DNA from: Pseudomonas persica
GTDB taxonomy: Bacteria > Pseudomonadota > Gammaproteobacteria > Pseudomonadales > Pseudomonadaceae
Reading direction: 5' to 3'
Assembly (NCBI RefSeq): GCF_900291015.1
Contig: NZ_OLKL01000044.1
Span: 1-64,000 of the forward strand
DNA length: 64,000 nt
Part shown: positions 49,879 to 59,192 of the stretch, one piece after another
Numbering within the stretch: the stretch's first letter is position 1
Layout of the letters: each line of letters starts with the position of its first letter
Notes under the pieces: model-generated
Told to the model about the DNA's origin: nothing
The model's input: the letters and a program-made list of their open reading frames with translations, nothing else
Databases searched by the model: none
Program-made: the position numbers and the translations under genes

Positions 49879-52008
49879 TCAGCCGTTAGGGCCCACGGTG
49901 GCAACGATGGTGACTTGCTTGTTGTCAGGTATTTCCTGATACGCCAGAACATGCAAATTCGGTACAGCCAGGCGACCGAAACGCGACAGCATGGCGCGGA
50001 TCGGGCCGGCGACCAGGAGGATGGCCGGCTGACCCTGCATTTCCTGGCGCTGGGCCGCTTCGATCAGCGAACGCTGCAGCTTCTCGGCCATGCTCGGTTC
50101 CAGAAGAACACCGTCTTCCTGACCTTGCCCGGCCCTTTGCAGACTATTGAGCAAAATCTGTTCCAACCTCGGCTCCAGGGTAATCACGGGCAGCTCCGAC
50201 TCAACGCCGACAATGCTTTGCACGATGGCGCGACACAATCCGACGCGCACTGCCGCCACCAGCGCGGCGGTATCTTGACTCTTGCCGGCGTTGTTCGCGA
50301 TCGCCTCGGCGATGCTGCGAATATCGCGCACCGGCACCTGTTCCGACAACAGCGCTTGCAGCACCTTGAGCAGACCCGACAAGGAAATGACACCCGGTAC
50401 CAGCTCTTCTGCAAGTTTAGGCGATGCCTTGGCCAACACCTGCAGCAGTTGCTGGACCTCTTCGTGACCGATCAGCTCGTGGCAGTGCTTCTGCAGGATC
50501 TGGTTGAGGTGAGTGGCCACCACGGTACTGGCGTCGACCACGGTGTAGCCCAGCGACTGCGCCTGGGAGCGCTGGCCGACGTCGATCCACACGGCCTCCA
50601 GGCCAAACGCCGGGTCGCGTGCGGCAATGCCGTTGAGGCTGCCGAACACCTGCCCCGGGTTGATGGCCAGCTCGCGGTCCGGGTAGATCTCGGCTTCGGC
50701 CAGGATCACCCCCATCAGGGTCAGGCGATAGGCGCTGGGTTGCAGGTCGAGGTTGTCACGGATGTGCACGGTGGGCATGAGGAAGCCCAGGTCTTGCGAC
50801 AGCTTCTTGCGCACCCCCTTGATCCGCGCCAGCAACTGGCCGCCCTGGTTGCGATCGACCAGCGGGATCAGCCGGTAGCCAACCTCCAGGCCGATCATGT
50901 CGATCGGCGTGACGTCATCCCAGCCCAACTCCTTGGTTTCCAGCGCACGCTGTGGCGAGGGCAGCAGGTCCTGCTGGCGCTGCGCTTCCTGCTGCGCCTG
51001 CAGCTTGGCCTTCTGCTGTTTCTTCCATACCAGGTAGGCGCCGCCACCGGCCAGCAGGCCGAGGCTGAGGAAGGCCACGTGCGGCATGCCCGGCACCAGG
51101 CCCATGACGATCATCAACGCACCGGACACCGCCAGGGCCTTGGGCGAATCGAACATCTGCCGGTTGATCAGCTTGCCCATGTCCTCCGAGCCCGAGGCGC
51201 GGGTGACCATGATCGCGGCGGCAGTGGACAGCAGCAGTGATGGCAATTGCGCCACCAAACCGTCACCGATGGTCAACAGGGCATACACCTTGCCGGCATC
51301 GCCGAAGCTCATACCATGCTGCAGCATGCCGATCAGCATGCCGCCGATCAGGTTGATGAACAGGATCAGCAAGCCGGCGATGGCGTCACCACGCACGAAC
51401 TTGCTGGCACCGTCCATCGAGCCGTAGAACTCGGCCTCCTGCGCCACCTCGGCCCGGCGGAGCTTGGCCTGGGCCTGGTCGATCAGGCCGGCGTTGAGGT
51501 CGGCGTCGATGGCCATCTGCTTGCCGGGCATGGCGTCGAGGGTGAAACGCGCACTGACTTCCGAGATACGCCCGGCGCCCTTGGTCACCACCACGAAGTT
51601 GATGATCATGAGGATGGCGAACACCACGGCGCCGACTACGTAGTTACCGCCGATCACCACCTCACCGAAGGCCTGGATCACCTTACCGGCGGCACCATGG
51701 CCTTCCTGGCCATGCAGCATGACCACGCGAGTGGAGGCCACGTTCAGGGCCAGACGCAACAGCGTGGCCACCAGCAGGATGGTGGGGAAGGCAGCGAAAT
51801 CGAGCGGGCGCAGGGCGTACACGCAGACCAGCAGCACCACGATCGACAGGGCGATGTTGAAGGTGAAGAACACGTCGAGCAGGAACGGCGGTATCGGCAA
51901 CATCATCATTGCCAACATCACCAGCAGCAACAGCGGCACACCCAGGTTGCCCCGGCCGAGCCCGACCAGGTTGTTACGGGCGTTGCTGATTAACTGAGTG
52001 CGATCCAC
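49879..52008 (-). CDS. flhA: Flagellar export gate protein FlhA
   Basis: A 709-residue core of the flagellar type III export gate. Eight N-terminal helices begin with GVPLLLLVMLAMMMLPIPPF; the FHIPEP-family segment is VKGAGRISEVSARFTLDAMP followed by GKQMAIDADLNAGLI. A large cytoplasmic C-terminal domain follows. The start is GTG 52008 (protein MDRTQLISNAR) behind AGAGGACTCGCG; upstream in-frame sequence to 52080 is non-homologous. Confidence 0.97.
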   Translation of the reverse strand: MDRTQLISNARNNLVGLGRGNLGVPLLLLVMLAMMMLPIPPFLLDVFFTFNIALSIVVLLVCVYALRPLDFAAFPTILLVATLLRLALNVASTRVVMLHGQEGHGAAGKVIQAFGEVVIGGNYVVGAVVFAILMIINFVVVTKGAGRISEVSARFTLDAMPGKQMAIDADLNAGLIDQAQAKLRRAEVAQEAEFYGSMDGASKFVRGDAIAGLLILFINLIGGMLIGMLQHGMSFGDAGKVYALLTIGDGLVAQLPSLLLSTAAAIMVTRASGSEDMGKLINRQMFDSPKALAVSGALMIVMGLVPGMPHVAFLSLGLLAGGGAYLVWKKQQKAKLQAQQEAQRQQDLLPSPQRALETKELGWDDVTPIDMIGLEVGYRLIPLVDRNQGGQLLARIKGVRKKLSQDLGFLMPTVHIRDNLDLQPSAYRLTLMGVILAEAEIYPDRELAINPGQVFGSLNGIAARDPAFGLEAVWIDVGQRSQAQSLGYTVVDASTVVATHLNQILQKHCHELIGHEEVQQLLQVLAKASPKLAEELVPGVISLSGLLKVLQALLSEQVPVRDIRSIAEAIANNAGKSQDTAALVAAVRVGLCRAIVQSIVGVESELPVITLEPRLEQILLNSLQRAGQGQEDGVLLEPSMAEKLQRSLIEAAQRQEMQGQPAILLVAGPIRAMLSRFGRLAVPNLHVLAYQEIPDNKQVTIVATVGPNG

Positions 52009-52063
52009 CGCGAGTCCTCTTGATGCAAAACTTTGACGCACAGGGGGCGCCTGGCGCTGGCAT

Positions 52064-52079
52064 TGCAAGAAGCTTTCCA
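52064..52079 (-). promoter_or_regulatory. Sigma-54-like promoter upstream of flhA
   Basis: TGGAAAGCTTCTTGCA on the minus strand keeps the invariant GG and GC with 10-bp spacing and a full TTGCA. The start would lie about 50 bp before the flhA GTG. The -24 half is imperfect (TGGAAA instead of TGGCAC). Confidence 0.5.
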
Positions 52080-52120
52080 ACTTTGCTCGACGGGGGATTT
52101 ATGTTGCCTGTTCCGGCCTC

Positions 52121-52202
52121 TTCGCGGGTGAACCCGCTCCCACAGGGACCGCACAGCTTTCAAGGCCCGCAGAGGACCTGTAGGAGCGGGTTTACCCGCG
52201 AA
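52121..52202. repeat. REP inverted pair between flhB and flhA
   Basis: TTCGCGGGTGAACCCGCTCC faces CCTGTAGGAGCGGGTTTACC in the 218-bp gap, separating the fliL-flhB and flhA-fliA transcription units. Confidence 0.85.
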
Positions 52203-52226
52203 AGGGCCAGAAGCCCTGACACAAGG

Positions 52227-53369
52227 TCAACTGTCGCGACGCAGGTCCGGCGGGATCGGCAGGTCGTCCTTCAGCGGCTCCGGGCGCTTGCCCTTGCCAG
52301 CGCGGTACTGGCGGATCTGGAACACATAGGCCAGCACCTGCGCCACCGCCAGGTACAAACCGGCAGGGATTTCCTGCTCAAGTTCGGTGGAGTAGTAGAT
52401 CGCCCGCGCCAGGGCCGGCGATTCGAGGATCTGGATCTTGTGCTCCACGCCGATCTCGCGAATCTTCAAGGCAATGAAGTCCGTTCCCTTGGCCAGCAGC
52501 AATGGCGCCGCCCCGCCTTTCTCCGGGTCGTATTGCAAGGCCACCGCATAATGCGTCGGGTTGGTGATGATCACGTCTGCTTCGGGCACAGCCGCCATCA
52601 TGCGCCGCTGCGACACCTCGCGCTGCAGTTGGCGAATACGCTGCTTGACCTCGGGCTTGCCTTCGCTGTCCTTGTACTCGTCCTTGATTTCCTGCTTGGT
52701 CATCTTCAGCTTCTTGTGTGTCTGCCACAGCTGGAACGGCACGTCCGCCGCCGCAATCAGCAACAGCCCGGCGGACATCCACAACGCACTCCAGCCCACT
52801 ACCTGCAGACTGTGGATGATCGCCTGCTCCAGCGGCTCGTTGGCGATCGACAGCAAGGCCTGGCGATCGTTGACCAGCACCACCACCGCCACCACCAGGA
52901 TCACGAAGAACTTGGCCAGCGCCTTGAGCAGCTCGGTCAGGGCATTCATCGAGAACATGCGCTTGATCCCCGACAGCGGGTTCATGCGGCTGAACTTGGG
53001 CTGCAACAGGCTACCGGAAAACAGGAAACCGCCAAGGGCGATAGGCGCCACGAAAGAGATCACGAACAGCAGGATCAGCACTGGCTGGGTCGCCCATATC
53101 GCCATCTTGCCCGAGGACATCAGGAAGGCGCCCATGGCCCGCTCATCGACGATGATGTCGCGGGTCAGGCTGAAGTTCATGCGCATCATCTCCAGCAGCG
53201 TCTCGGCCAGGTGACCACCGAACGCCAGCAGGCCACCGGCGCCGGCCAAGGTCACCGCCACCGTGTTCAGCTCCTTGGAACGCGCAATCTCGCCTTTCTC
53301 GCGGGCATCGCGCTTGCGTTTCTCGGTGGGGTCTTCTGTCTTGTCCTGACCGCTCTCGCTTTCCGCCAT
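52227..53369 (-). CDS. flhB: Flagellar export specificity switch protein FlhB
   Basis: A 380-residue export-gate protein. A hydrophilic N-terminus (ESGQDKTEDPTEKRKRDARE) and four membrane helices precede the cytoplasmic domain with the autocleavage site N270-P-T-H (VIITNPTHYAVALQYDPEKG). FliK acts on this domain to switch from hook to filament export. 2-bp gap from fliR. Confidence 0.97.
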   Translation of the reverse strand: MAESESGQDKTEDPTEKRKRDAREKGEIARSKELNTVAVTLAGAGGLLAFGGHLAETLLEMMRMNFSLTRDIIVDERAMGAFLMSSGKMAIWATQPVLILLFVISFVAPIALGGFLFSGSLLQPKFSRMNPLSGIKRMFSMNALTELLKALAKFFVILVVAVVVLVNDRQALLSIANEPLEQAIIHSLQVVGWSALWMSAGLLLIAAADVPFQLWQTHKKLKMTKQEIKDEYKDSEGKPEVKQRIRQLQREVSQRRMMAAVPEADVIITNPTHYAVALQYDPEKGGAAPLLLAKGTDFIALKIREIGVEHKIQILESPALARAIYYSTELEQEIPAGLYLAVAQVLAYVFQIRQYRAGKGKRPEPLKDDLPIPPDLRRDS

Positions 53370-53371
53370 GC

Positions 53372-54148
53372 TCAGCGCGCCCTCGCCAGTTCACGCAGCC
53401 ATTGCAGCGCTTCGCTGGCCAATGCCTGGTAGTGGGACAGCACGTCGGCCAGGCCGACCCAGAAAATGAACATGCCCATGACCAGGGTCAGCGGGAAACC
53501 GATGGAGAAGATGTTCAGCTGCGGTGCGGCGCGAGTCATCACACCGAAGGCAATGTTCACCACCAGCAGCGCGGCGATCACCGGCAGAATCAGCAGCAGG
53601 CCGGCGGCGAACACCCAGCCCAGGCGCCCGGCCAGCGCCCAGAAATGGTTGACCACCAGCGCGTTGCCCACCGGCAAGGTGGTAAAGCTTTCGGTCAGCA
53701 CCTCGAACACCACCAGGTGGCCGTTCATCAGCAGGAACAACACGCTCACCAGCATGGTCATGAACTGGCTGACCACCGCGACGTTGACACCGTTGGCCGG
53801 GTCGACCATCGAAGCGAAGGCCATGCCCATCTGCACCGCGACGATCTGCCCGGCAATCACGAAGACCTGGAACAGCAGCTGCAAGGCCAGGCCGAACAGC
53901 GCGCCGACGATGATCTGCTCGGCGCACAGCAGCAAACCGCGCAGGCTCAACGGGTCGAATTCAGGCAGGGGCGGCAGCGCTGGCACGATCACCACGGTAA
54001 TTGCCACCGCCACGTACAGGCGCACCCGCGCCGGCAACATGCGGGTGCCGAAGATCGGCATGGTCATCAGCACCGCGGTCACCCTGAACAACGGCAGGAT
54101 GAAGGTGGCGACCCAGGTGCCGATCTGCGTATCGCTCAGCTCAAGCAT
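53372..54148 (-). CDS. fliR: Flagellar export protein FliR
   Basis: A 258-residue six-helix export-gate subunit. IGTWVATFILPLFRVTAVLM at the N-terminus, VIAGQIVAVQMGMAFASMVD and AAPQLNIFSIGFPLTLVMGM are the conserved blocks. 7-bp gap from fliQ. Confidence 0.96.
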   Translation of the reverse strand: MLELSDTQIGTWVATFILPLFRVTAVLMTMPIFGTRMLPARVRLYVAVAITVVIVPALPPLPEFDPLSLRGLLLCAEQIIVGALFGLALQLLFQVFVIAGQIVAVQMGMAFASMVDPANGVNVAVVSQFMTMLVSVLFLLMNGHLVVFEVLTESFTTLPVGNALVVNHFWALAGRLGWVFAAGLLLILPVIAALLVVNIAFGVMTRAAPQLNIFSIGFPLTLVMGMFIFWVGLADVLSHYQALASEALQWLRELARAR

Positions 54149-54155
54149 CGCTGCG

Positions 54156-54425
54156 TCAACCGATCAGATGCGGGATGTTGGTATACAGGCTGGTGATGTA
54201 CTCCATGAACTTCTGCACCAGCCACGGCCCGGCAACGATCAGCGTGATCAGCATCACCAGCAGGCGTGGCAGAAAGCTCAAGGTCTGTTCGTTGATCTGC
54301 GTGGCGGCCTGGAACATCGCCACCACCAGGCCCACCAGCAGGCTTGGCACCACCAGCACGGCTACCATCAAGGTGGTCAGCCACAAGGCATCGCGGAACA
54401 GGTCGACAGCTACTTCAGGTGTCAT
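54156..54425 (-). CDS. fliQ: Flagellar export protein FliQ
   Basis: An 89-residue two-helix gate subunit: ALWLTTLMVAVLVVPSLLVG, then the loop FQAATQINEQTLSFLPRLLV and the second helix. Length and motif are family standard. Confidence 0.96.
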   Translation of the reverse strand: MTPEVAVDLFRDALWLTTLMVAVLVVPSLLVGLVVAMFQAATQINEQTLSFLPRLLVMLITLIVAGPWLVQKFMEYITSLYTNIPHLIG

Positions 54426-54446
54426 CGGCGGCTCTCCTTGACGGCG

Positions 54447-55202
54447 TCAGACGCCGCCGAAACTGCTGGCCAAGGTGCCCATGATCAGCGCCCAGCCATC
54501 GACCAGCACGAACAGCATGATCTTGAACGGCAACGAGATGATCAGCGGCGACAGCATCATCATGCCCATGGCCATCAGCACACTGGCCACCACCATGTCG
54601 ATGATCAGGAACGGGATGAAGATCATGAAGCCGATCTGGAACGCGGTCTTCAGCTCGGAGGTGACGAACGCCGGCACCAGGATCGTCAGCGGCACCTGCT
54701 CCGGGCCGGCGATGTCGGTGCGCTTGGACAGGCGCATGAACAGGTCGAGGTCGCTTTGCCGGGTTTGCGCCAGCATGAAGTCCTTGAGCGGCCCCTGGGC
54801 CTTGTCGATGGCCTGCTGGGCGGTCATCTGTTCCTTCAGGTATGGCTGCAGCGCATCCTGGTTCACCCGGTCGAATACCGGGGCCATGATGAACAGGGTC
54901 AGGAACAGCGCCATGCCGGTGAGCAACTGGTTCGACGGCGTCTGCTGCAGGCCCAGCGCCTGACGCAGGATCGAGAACACGATGATGATGCGGGTGAAGC
55001 TGGTCATCAGGATGACGAACGCCGGGATGAAGCTGAGCGCCGTCATGATCAGCAGGATTTGCAGGCTGACCGAATACTCCTGCTGCCCATCCGGAGTATT
55101 GGACAGGGTAATGGCCGGGATCGACAGCGGGTCGGCGGCCAGGGCCAGCGGCGCAGCCAGCAGCAGCACCAAAATCAACAACATACGCAGCGCGCCGCTC
55201 AT
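54447..55202 (-). CDS. fliP: Flagellar export protein FliP
   Basis: A 251-residue gate subunit with a cleavable signal (LLILVLLLAAPLALA). The conserved TALSFIPAFVILMTSFTRII and IGFMIFIPFLIIDMVVASVL blocks surround a periplasmic domain. ATG 55202 overlaps the fliO stop by one base; the GTG one codon upstream is less likely. Confidence 0.96.
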   Translation of the reverse strand: MSGALRMLLILVLLLAAPLALAADPLSIPAITLSNTPDGQQEYSVSLQILLIMTALSFIPAFVILMTSFTRIIIVFSILRQALGLQQTPSNQLLTGMALFLTLFIMAPVFDRVNQDALQPYLKEQMTAQQAIDKAQGPLKDFMLAQTRQSDLDLFMRLSKRTDIAGPEQVPLTILVPAFVTSELKTAFQIGFMIFIPFLIIDMVVASVLMAMGMMMLSPLIISLPFKIMLFVLVDGWALIMGTLASSFGGV

Positions 55203-55636
55203 CACTTCTTGTCCTTAGGGTCCTTGCCCATCAGCTCCATCAGCCGCTGGGCAAACTCCGGCGTCGCCTGGCGGGCGCTTTCCGGCACTTCCACGGGTTC
55301 GGCCAGCACATGCAGGGCCTCGATGCTGCCGGGGGTATGGCCGATCAGGATCTGCGCCTTGCCCACCTGCACCAGCAACAGGCGATCACGCGGGCCGATG
55401 GCCCGACTGCCGACGATCTCGATCACCTGCCCGCCCTTCACCGCCGTGCTCTGCAGACGCCGCAGCAACCAGGCCAGGAGGAAGATCAGGCCGACCACCA
55501 GCAGCAGGCCGAAGACCATCTGCGCCAGTTGCCCGCCGAGGCTGCCAGGCGCCGCTGCCGGGGTCGCCGTCGGCGTGGCCGCAGCCAGGCAAGCCTGGCT
55601 GGCGAGCAGCGCGGCGAACGCCATGACGGCGCGCAT
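55202..55636 (-). CDS. fliO: Flagellar export assembly protein FliO
   Basis: A 144-residue protein assisting FliP assembly. A signal-like N-terminus (RAVMAFAALLASQACLA) is followed by a membrane helix (MVFGLLLVVGLIFLLAWLLR) and a cytosolic domain with VGSRAIGPRDRLLLVQVGKA. ATG 55636 follows an AGGG site; a GTG at 55648, immediately after the fliN stop, is an alternative giving 148 residues. Confidence 0.92.
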   Translation of the reverse strand: MRAVMAFAALLASQACLAAATPTATPAAAPGSLGGQLAQMVFGLLLVVGLIFLLAWLLRRLQSTAVKGGQVIEIVGSRAIGPRDRLLLVQVGKAQILIGHTPGSIEALHVLAEPVEVPESARQATPEFAQRLMELMGKDPKDKK

Positions 55637-55648
55637 CGTGCCCTGCAC

Positions 55649-56119
55649 TCAGCGCAGCTTCTTGATACGTTCGCTGGGGCTGATCACGTCGGTCAGGCGG
55701 ATGCCGAACTTCTCGTTGACCACCACCACTTCGCCATGGGCGATCAGCGTGCCGTTGACCAGTACATCGAGCGGCTCACCGGCCAGGCGGTCGAGCTCGA
55801 TTACCGAACCCTGGTTGAGCTGCAACAAGTTGCGGATGTTGATCTCGGTGCTGCCCACTTCCATGGAGATGCTCACCGGAATGTCCAGGATCACGTCCAG
55901 GTTCGGCCCTTCGAGGCTGACGTTTTCGCTCGGCTTCGGCGAGCTGGCGAACTCTTCCATTGGCAAGCGACCCGGGCCGCCGATGCTGCTGCCGGTGTCG
56001 CCCCCCAGCAGTGCATCAATGTCGGCCTGGCCGGCTGCACCGGTTTCTTCCAGTGCCGCAGCCCACTCATCGGCCAGCGCCTGGTCCTCTGGGGAGGTGA
56101 TCTCGTTTTCGTTAGCCAT
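55649..56119 (-). CDS. fliN: Flagellar motor switch protein FliN
   Basis: A 156-residue C-ring protein. A variable acidic N-terminal half (to about 75) precedes the SpoA domain: DIPVSISMEVGSTEINIRNL, SVIELDRLAGEPLDVLVNGT and GEVVVVNEKFGIRLTDV. ATG 56119 (MANENEITSP) sits behind GAGGAAATC; the codon at 56137 is rejected. Confidence 0.96.
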   Translation of the reverse strand: MANENEITSPEDQALADEWAAALEETGAAGQADIDALLGGDTGSSIGGPGRLPMEEFASSPKPSENVSLEGPNLDVILDIPVSISMEVGSTEINIRNLLQLNQGSVIELDRLAGEPLDVLVNGTLIAHGEVVVVNEKFGIRLTDVISPSERIKKLR

Positions 56120-56166
56120 GATTTCCTCGACAGGCATTCAATACGTTATGAGCGACCGGCACGCCG

Positions 56167-57135
56167 TCAGCGGCGTTCGATCGGGTCGATGATCTGCAGC
56201 GCCAGGTTGCCTTTGTGCGAACCCAGGCGCGCCTTGAACGAAGGCACGCCATTGGCACGCAGCACCAGGTGCTCGGGCAGCTCCACCGGGATCACGTCGC
56301 CAGGCTGCATGTGCAGGATGTCGCGCAGTTTCAGCTGGCGCCGGGCGACCGTGGCGCTCACCGGCACAGCCACGTCCAGCACGTCCTCGCGCAGGGCCTT
56401 GACCCAGCGCTCGTCCTGGTCGTCCAGGTCGGACTGGAAACCGGCATCGAGCATCTCCCGCACCGGCTCGATCATCGAGTACGGCATGGTCACGTGCAGG
56501 TCGCCGCCACCGCCGTCCAGCTCGATGTGGAAGGTCGACACCACCACCGCCTCGCTGGGGCCGACGATGTTGGCCATGGCCGGGTTGACCTCGGAGTTCA
56601 TGTACTCGAAGGTAACCGGCATGATTGCCTGCCAGGCTTCCTTGAGGTCGACGAAGCACTGGTCCAGCACCATGCGCACCACCCGCAACTCGGTGGGGGT
56701 GAACTCGCGGCCTTCGATCTTGGCGTGGCGGCCGTCGCCACCGAAGAAGTTGTCCACCAGCTTGAACACCAGCTTGGCGTCAAGGATGAACAGCGAGGTA
56801 CCGCGCAGCGGCTTGATCTTGACCAGGTTGAGGCTGGTCGGCACGTACAGCGAGTGCACGTATTCGCCGAACTTCATCACCTGCACGCCACCCACCGCCA
56901 CGTCGGCGGAGCGACGCAGCAGGTTGAACATGCTAATACGGGTGTAACGGGCGAAGCGCTCGTTGATCATTTCCAGGGTCGGCATGCGACCCCGGACGAT
57001 ACGGTCCTGACTGGTCAGGTCGTAGCTTTTGATACTGCCAGGCTCGGATGCACTCTCGGTCTGCACCAGCCCGTCGTCGACACCATGCAACAGGGCATCG
57101 ATTTCATCCTGGGACAGCAGGTCCTGTACGGCCAT
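56167..57135 (-). CDS. fliM: Flagellar motor switch protein FliM
   Basis: A 322-residue C-ring protein. The N-terminal peptide LLSQDEIDALLHGVDD binds phospho-CheY. The middle CheC-like domain and a C-terminal SpoA domain (LRDILHMQPGDVIPVELPEH) follow. 9-bp gap from fliL. Confidence 0.97.
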   Translation of the reverse strand: MAVQDLLSQDEIDALLHGVDDGLVQTESASEPGSIKSYDLTSQDRIVRGRMPTLEMINERFARYTRISMFNLLRRSADVAVGGVQVMKFGEYVHSLYVPTSLNLVKIKPLRGTSLFILDAKLVFKLVDNFFGGDGRHAKIEGREFTPTELRVVRMVLDQCFVDLKEAWQAIMPVTFEYMNSEVNPAMANIVGPSEAVVVSTFHIELDGGGGDLHVTMPYSMIEPVREMLDAGFQSDLDDQDERWVKALREDVLDVAVPVSATVARRQLKLRDILHMQPGDVIPVELPEHLVLRANGVPSFKARLGSHKGNLALQIIDPIERR

Positions 57136-57144
57136 TGCGGACTC

Positions 57145-57642
57145 CTACTGCAATACGAAATTGGTGAACAGCAACTGGTCGACGACCGGCTTGCCGACTT
57201 CCTTCTGCGCCACTTCCTGGACCACCGCAGTGGCCTTCTGGCGCAGCATTTCCTGCCCGACCGGGCTGCCGGCCAGGGCGTCGAAGCCTTGCCCGGAGAA
57301 CATCATCACCAGGTTGTTGCGGATCACCGGCATGTGCACCTTGAGGGCATCCAGGTCAGCCTGGTTGCGCGCTTGCAGGGTGATGCTCACCTGCATGTAG
57401 CGCTGGCGACCGTTCTGGTTGAAGTTGACCACGAAGGCCGGGGCCAGCGCTTCGTAGATGGCCGCAGGCTTGACGTTGCTGGCTGCAGGTTCGGCGGCCG
57501 GGGCCGGCTCGCTCTTGTGCATGATGAACCAGGTAGCGCCCACCGAAAGGCCGATCGCCAGCAACAGGCCCACTACCGCCAGCAGGATCAACTTGAGTTT
57601 GCCTTTAGTGGCGGGGTCTTTGACTGCTTCGCTCTTCGCCAT
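57145..57642 (-). CDS. fliL: Flagellar basal body-associated protein FliL
   Basis: A 165-residue single-span protein supporting stator function. The anchor is LKLILLAVVGLLLAIGLSVG; the periplasmic domain contains APAFVVNFNQNGRQRYMQVS and ends in a typical VDQLLFTNFVLQ. First gene of the fliLMNOPQR-flhB unit, behind a sigma-54-like promoter. Confidence 0.96.
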   Translation of the reverse strand: MAKSEAVKDPATKGKLKLILLAVVGLLLAIGLSVGATWFIMHKSEPAPAAEPAASNVKPAAIYEALAPAFVVNFNQNGRQRYMQVSITLQARNQADLDALKVHMPVIRNNLVMMFSGQGFDALAGSPVGQEMLRQKATAVVQEVAQKEVGKPVVDQLLFTNFVLQ

Positions 57643-57692
57643 GCCAATAATCCGTCGTCCATCGGGGGTTCAAGGGAGGATGGCTTGGCCTG

Positions 57693-57708
57693 AGCAAGTG
57701 TTATGCCA
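57693..57708 (-). promoter_or_regulatory. Sigma-54-like promoter of the fliL operon
   Basis: TGGCATAACACTTGCT on the minus strand: TGGCA(T)-N5-TTGCT, one base from the TGGCAC-N5-TTGCW consensus. It lies about 50 bp upstream of the fliL ATG, suiting FleQ/RpoN control. Confidence 0.75.
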
Positions 57709-57754
57709 GATTTTGCAGAAGGGAGTTTTCGGCAGGGACAACTGTGCTGGCTTC

Positions 57755-57836
57755 TTCGCGGGTGAACCCGCTCCCACAGGACCTCCACAGGTTTCGAGTC
57801 CTGCATTGTACTTGTGGGAGCGGGTTTACCCGCAAA
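57755..57836. repeat. REP inverted pair between fliK and fliL
   Basis: TTCGCGGGTGAACCCGCTCC faces CTTGTGGGAGCGGGTTTACC just after the fliK stop and upstream of the fliL promoter. Confidence 0.85.
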
Positions 57837-57860
57837 GAGACCAGCACAGGCAATCGAGAT

Positions 57861-59120
57861 CTACGCGTAATAATCGACCGCACTGTCGCCAACAATCACC
57901 TGCTGCTCCACAGGCCGGGCGCTATCGACCGCCTCGTCCCCACCCTGCTCGGCCCGGCGCGCCATCACCCCGGACAGGTTGCTGCCCTGCGCCTGCTGCT
58001 GTTGTTGTTGCTGCCCGCGCGACTGATCGGCCACGTTGACATCCGGCTGCGCCAGCCCCTGCTGGGCGAACAGCTCGCGCAGGCGGTGCACCTGGCTGTC
58101 GAGGGCGTCCCGCACGCCGGCGTGGCCGCTGATGAAGGTGACCTGGGTCGACTGGTCCGCCGCAACATTGACGCGAATGTCCAGGCGGCCCAGCTCCGCT
58201 GGTTCCAGCTGGATATCCGCCGACTTGAGGTTCTGGCTGGACAGGTACATGACCCGGTTGACCAGGCCCTCGGCCCAGGCGTTCTGGTTCATCGGCAAGG
58301 GTTGGTGCAACGGCCCGGAATTGGCCGGCACGGCATTGGTGGTCTTGGCCGTGGCGGCCTGGGTCAGGTTTGCCAGGCGGCTGGCGAAATCGTCGACGCG
58401 CGTATCGCTGCTGGCGCTCTTGGTGTCTTTCAGGCCATCTTCGAGCAAGGCACCAAAGGCCTTGTCGCCAGGCTCACCCGTTTCACCCTCGCCATTCTCG
58501 ACCAGATTCGCCAAGGTATTGACGGCCACCTGCCCCTCTTCGCCCTGAGCTTGCGCAGGGTCCAGGGCATGTGCCGAGGTCACCCCCTTGGCCTGTGCAC
58601 TATGCTCCAGCGCCAGGCGCAAGGTAGGCAGGCCGGCCAAAGGGTCGGCTTCAGGATCGAAGGCTTCCTCGGTGGCCGGCTCCTCGGGCAGTGCGGCCGT
58701 GACCTGCGTGGTGGCGGCCTGCAACACCGGCGCCACCGCCTCGGCCTGGGCCTGGATCAGTTGTGCGCCAGGCTGGGCGTCGGTGACCTGGCCGGCAACC
58801 AGGCTGGCATCGCGCAAGCCGGTGTCGGCCTGAGCCTGATCGTCGGCTGGCAATTGTTTGCCGTCATCGGCAACCGCAGGTTTGTCGGCAGCGGCTTTCT
58901 TGCCGCCCTGCGCCACCTCGGGCTTGTCCTTGGGCTTGGCCTGAGCGACCTTGTCGTCCTGCCCGACGGCCTTGTCGCGGCCCTGCCGGGCCATCACCTG
59001 GTCGAAGCCGTCGCTCTTGTCGCCCAGCGCCTGCAGCGGCTTGTCGGCCTGTGCGGTGGCCGAACGCGAGGTGTTGGCAATGGCGTAGGCTTGCAACAAT
59101 GGGTTGGATGCGACAGGCAT
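57861..59120 (-). CDS. fliK: Flagellar hook-length control protein FliK
   Basis: A 419-residue exported ruler protein. A long low-complexity A/Q/D/K-rich N-terminal part (1-280) has the composition usual for FliK. The C-terminal Flg_hook domain follows (ADIQLEPAELGRLDIRVNVA, about 305-324). A Q/R-rich tail follows. It is the canonical fliK of the cluster, distinct from the paralogue at 33003-34559. Confidence 0.93.
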   Translation of the reverse strand: MPVASNPLLQAYAIANTSRSATAQADKPLQALGDKSDGFDQVMARQGRDKAVGQDDKVAQAKPKDKPEVAQGGKKAAADKPAVADDGKQLPADDQAQADTGLRDASLVAGQVTDAQPGAQLIQAQAEAVAPVLQAATTQVTAALPEEPATEEAFDPEADPLAGLPTLRLALEHSAQAKGVTSAHALDPAQAQGEEGQVAVNTLANLVENGEGETGEPGDKAFGALLEDGLKDTKSASSDTRVDDFASRLANLTQAATAKTTNAVPANSGPLHQPLPMNQNAWAEGLVNRVMYLSSQNLKSADIQLEPAELGRLDIRVNVAADQSTQVTFISGHAGVRDALDSQVHRLRELFAQQGLAQPDVNVADQSRGQQQQQQQAQGSNLSGVMARRAEQGGDEAVDSARPVEQQVIVGDSAVDYYA

Positions 59121-59167
59121 CGAGCGGTCTCCGCGCCAGAAACAAAAAAATAATCCAGCCAGAGACA

Positions 59168-59183
59168 GGCAAGACTCGCGCCA
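59168..59183 (-). promoter_or_regulatory. Sigma-54-like promoter of fliK
   Basis: TGGCGCGAGTCTTGCC on the minus strand: TGGC(G)C-N5-TTGC, one mismatch in the -24 half. It is 48 bp upstream of the fliK ATG, in the 72-bp gap after the HPt gene. Confidence 0.75.
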
Positions 59184-59192
59184 AGTCGCGTA

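Noticed and set aside
52052..52067. A plus-strand TGGCGC-N5-TTGCA sigma-54-like site in the flhA-flhB gap
   Set aside because: It faces away from flhA, toward a REP pair and the 3' end of flhB, with no gene downstream on that strand. It overlaps the minus-strand candidate; chance is likely, though an antisense RNA cannot be excluded.
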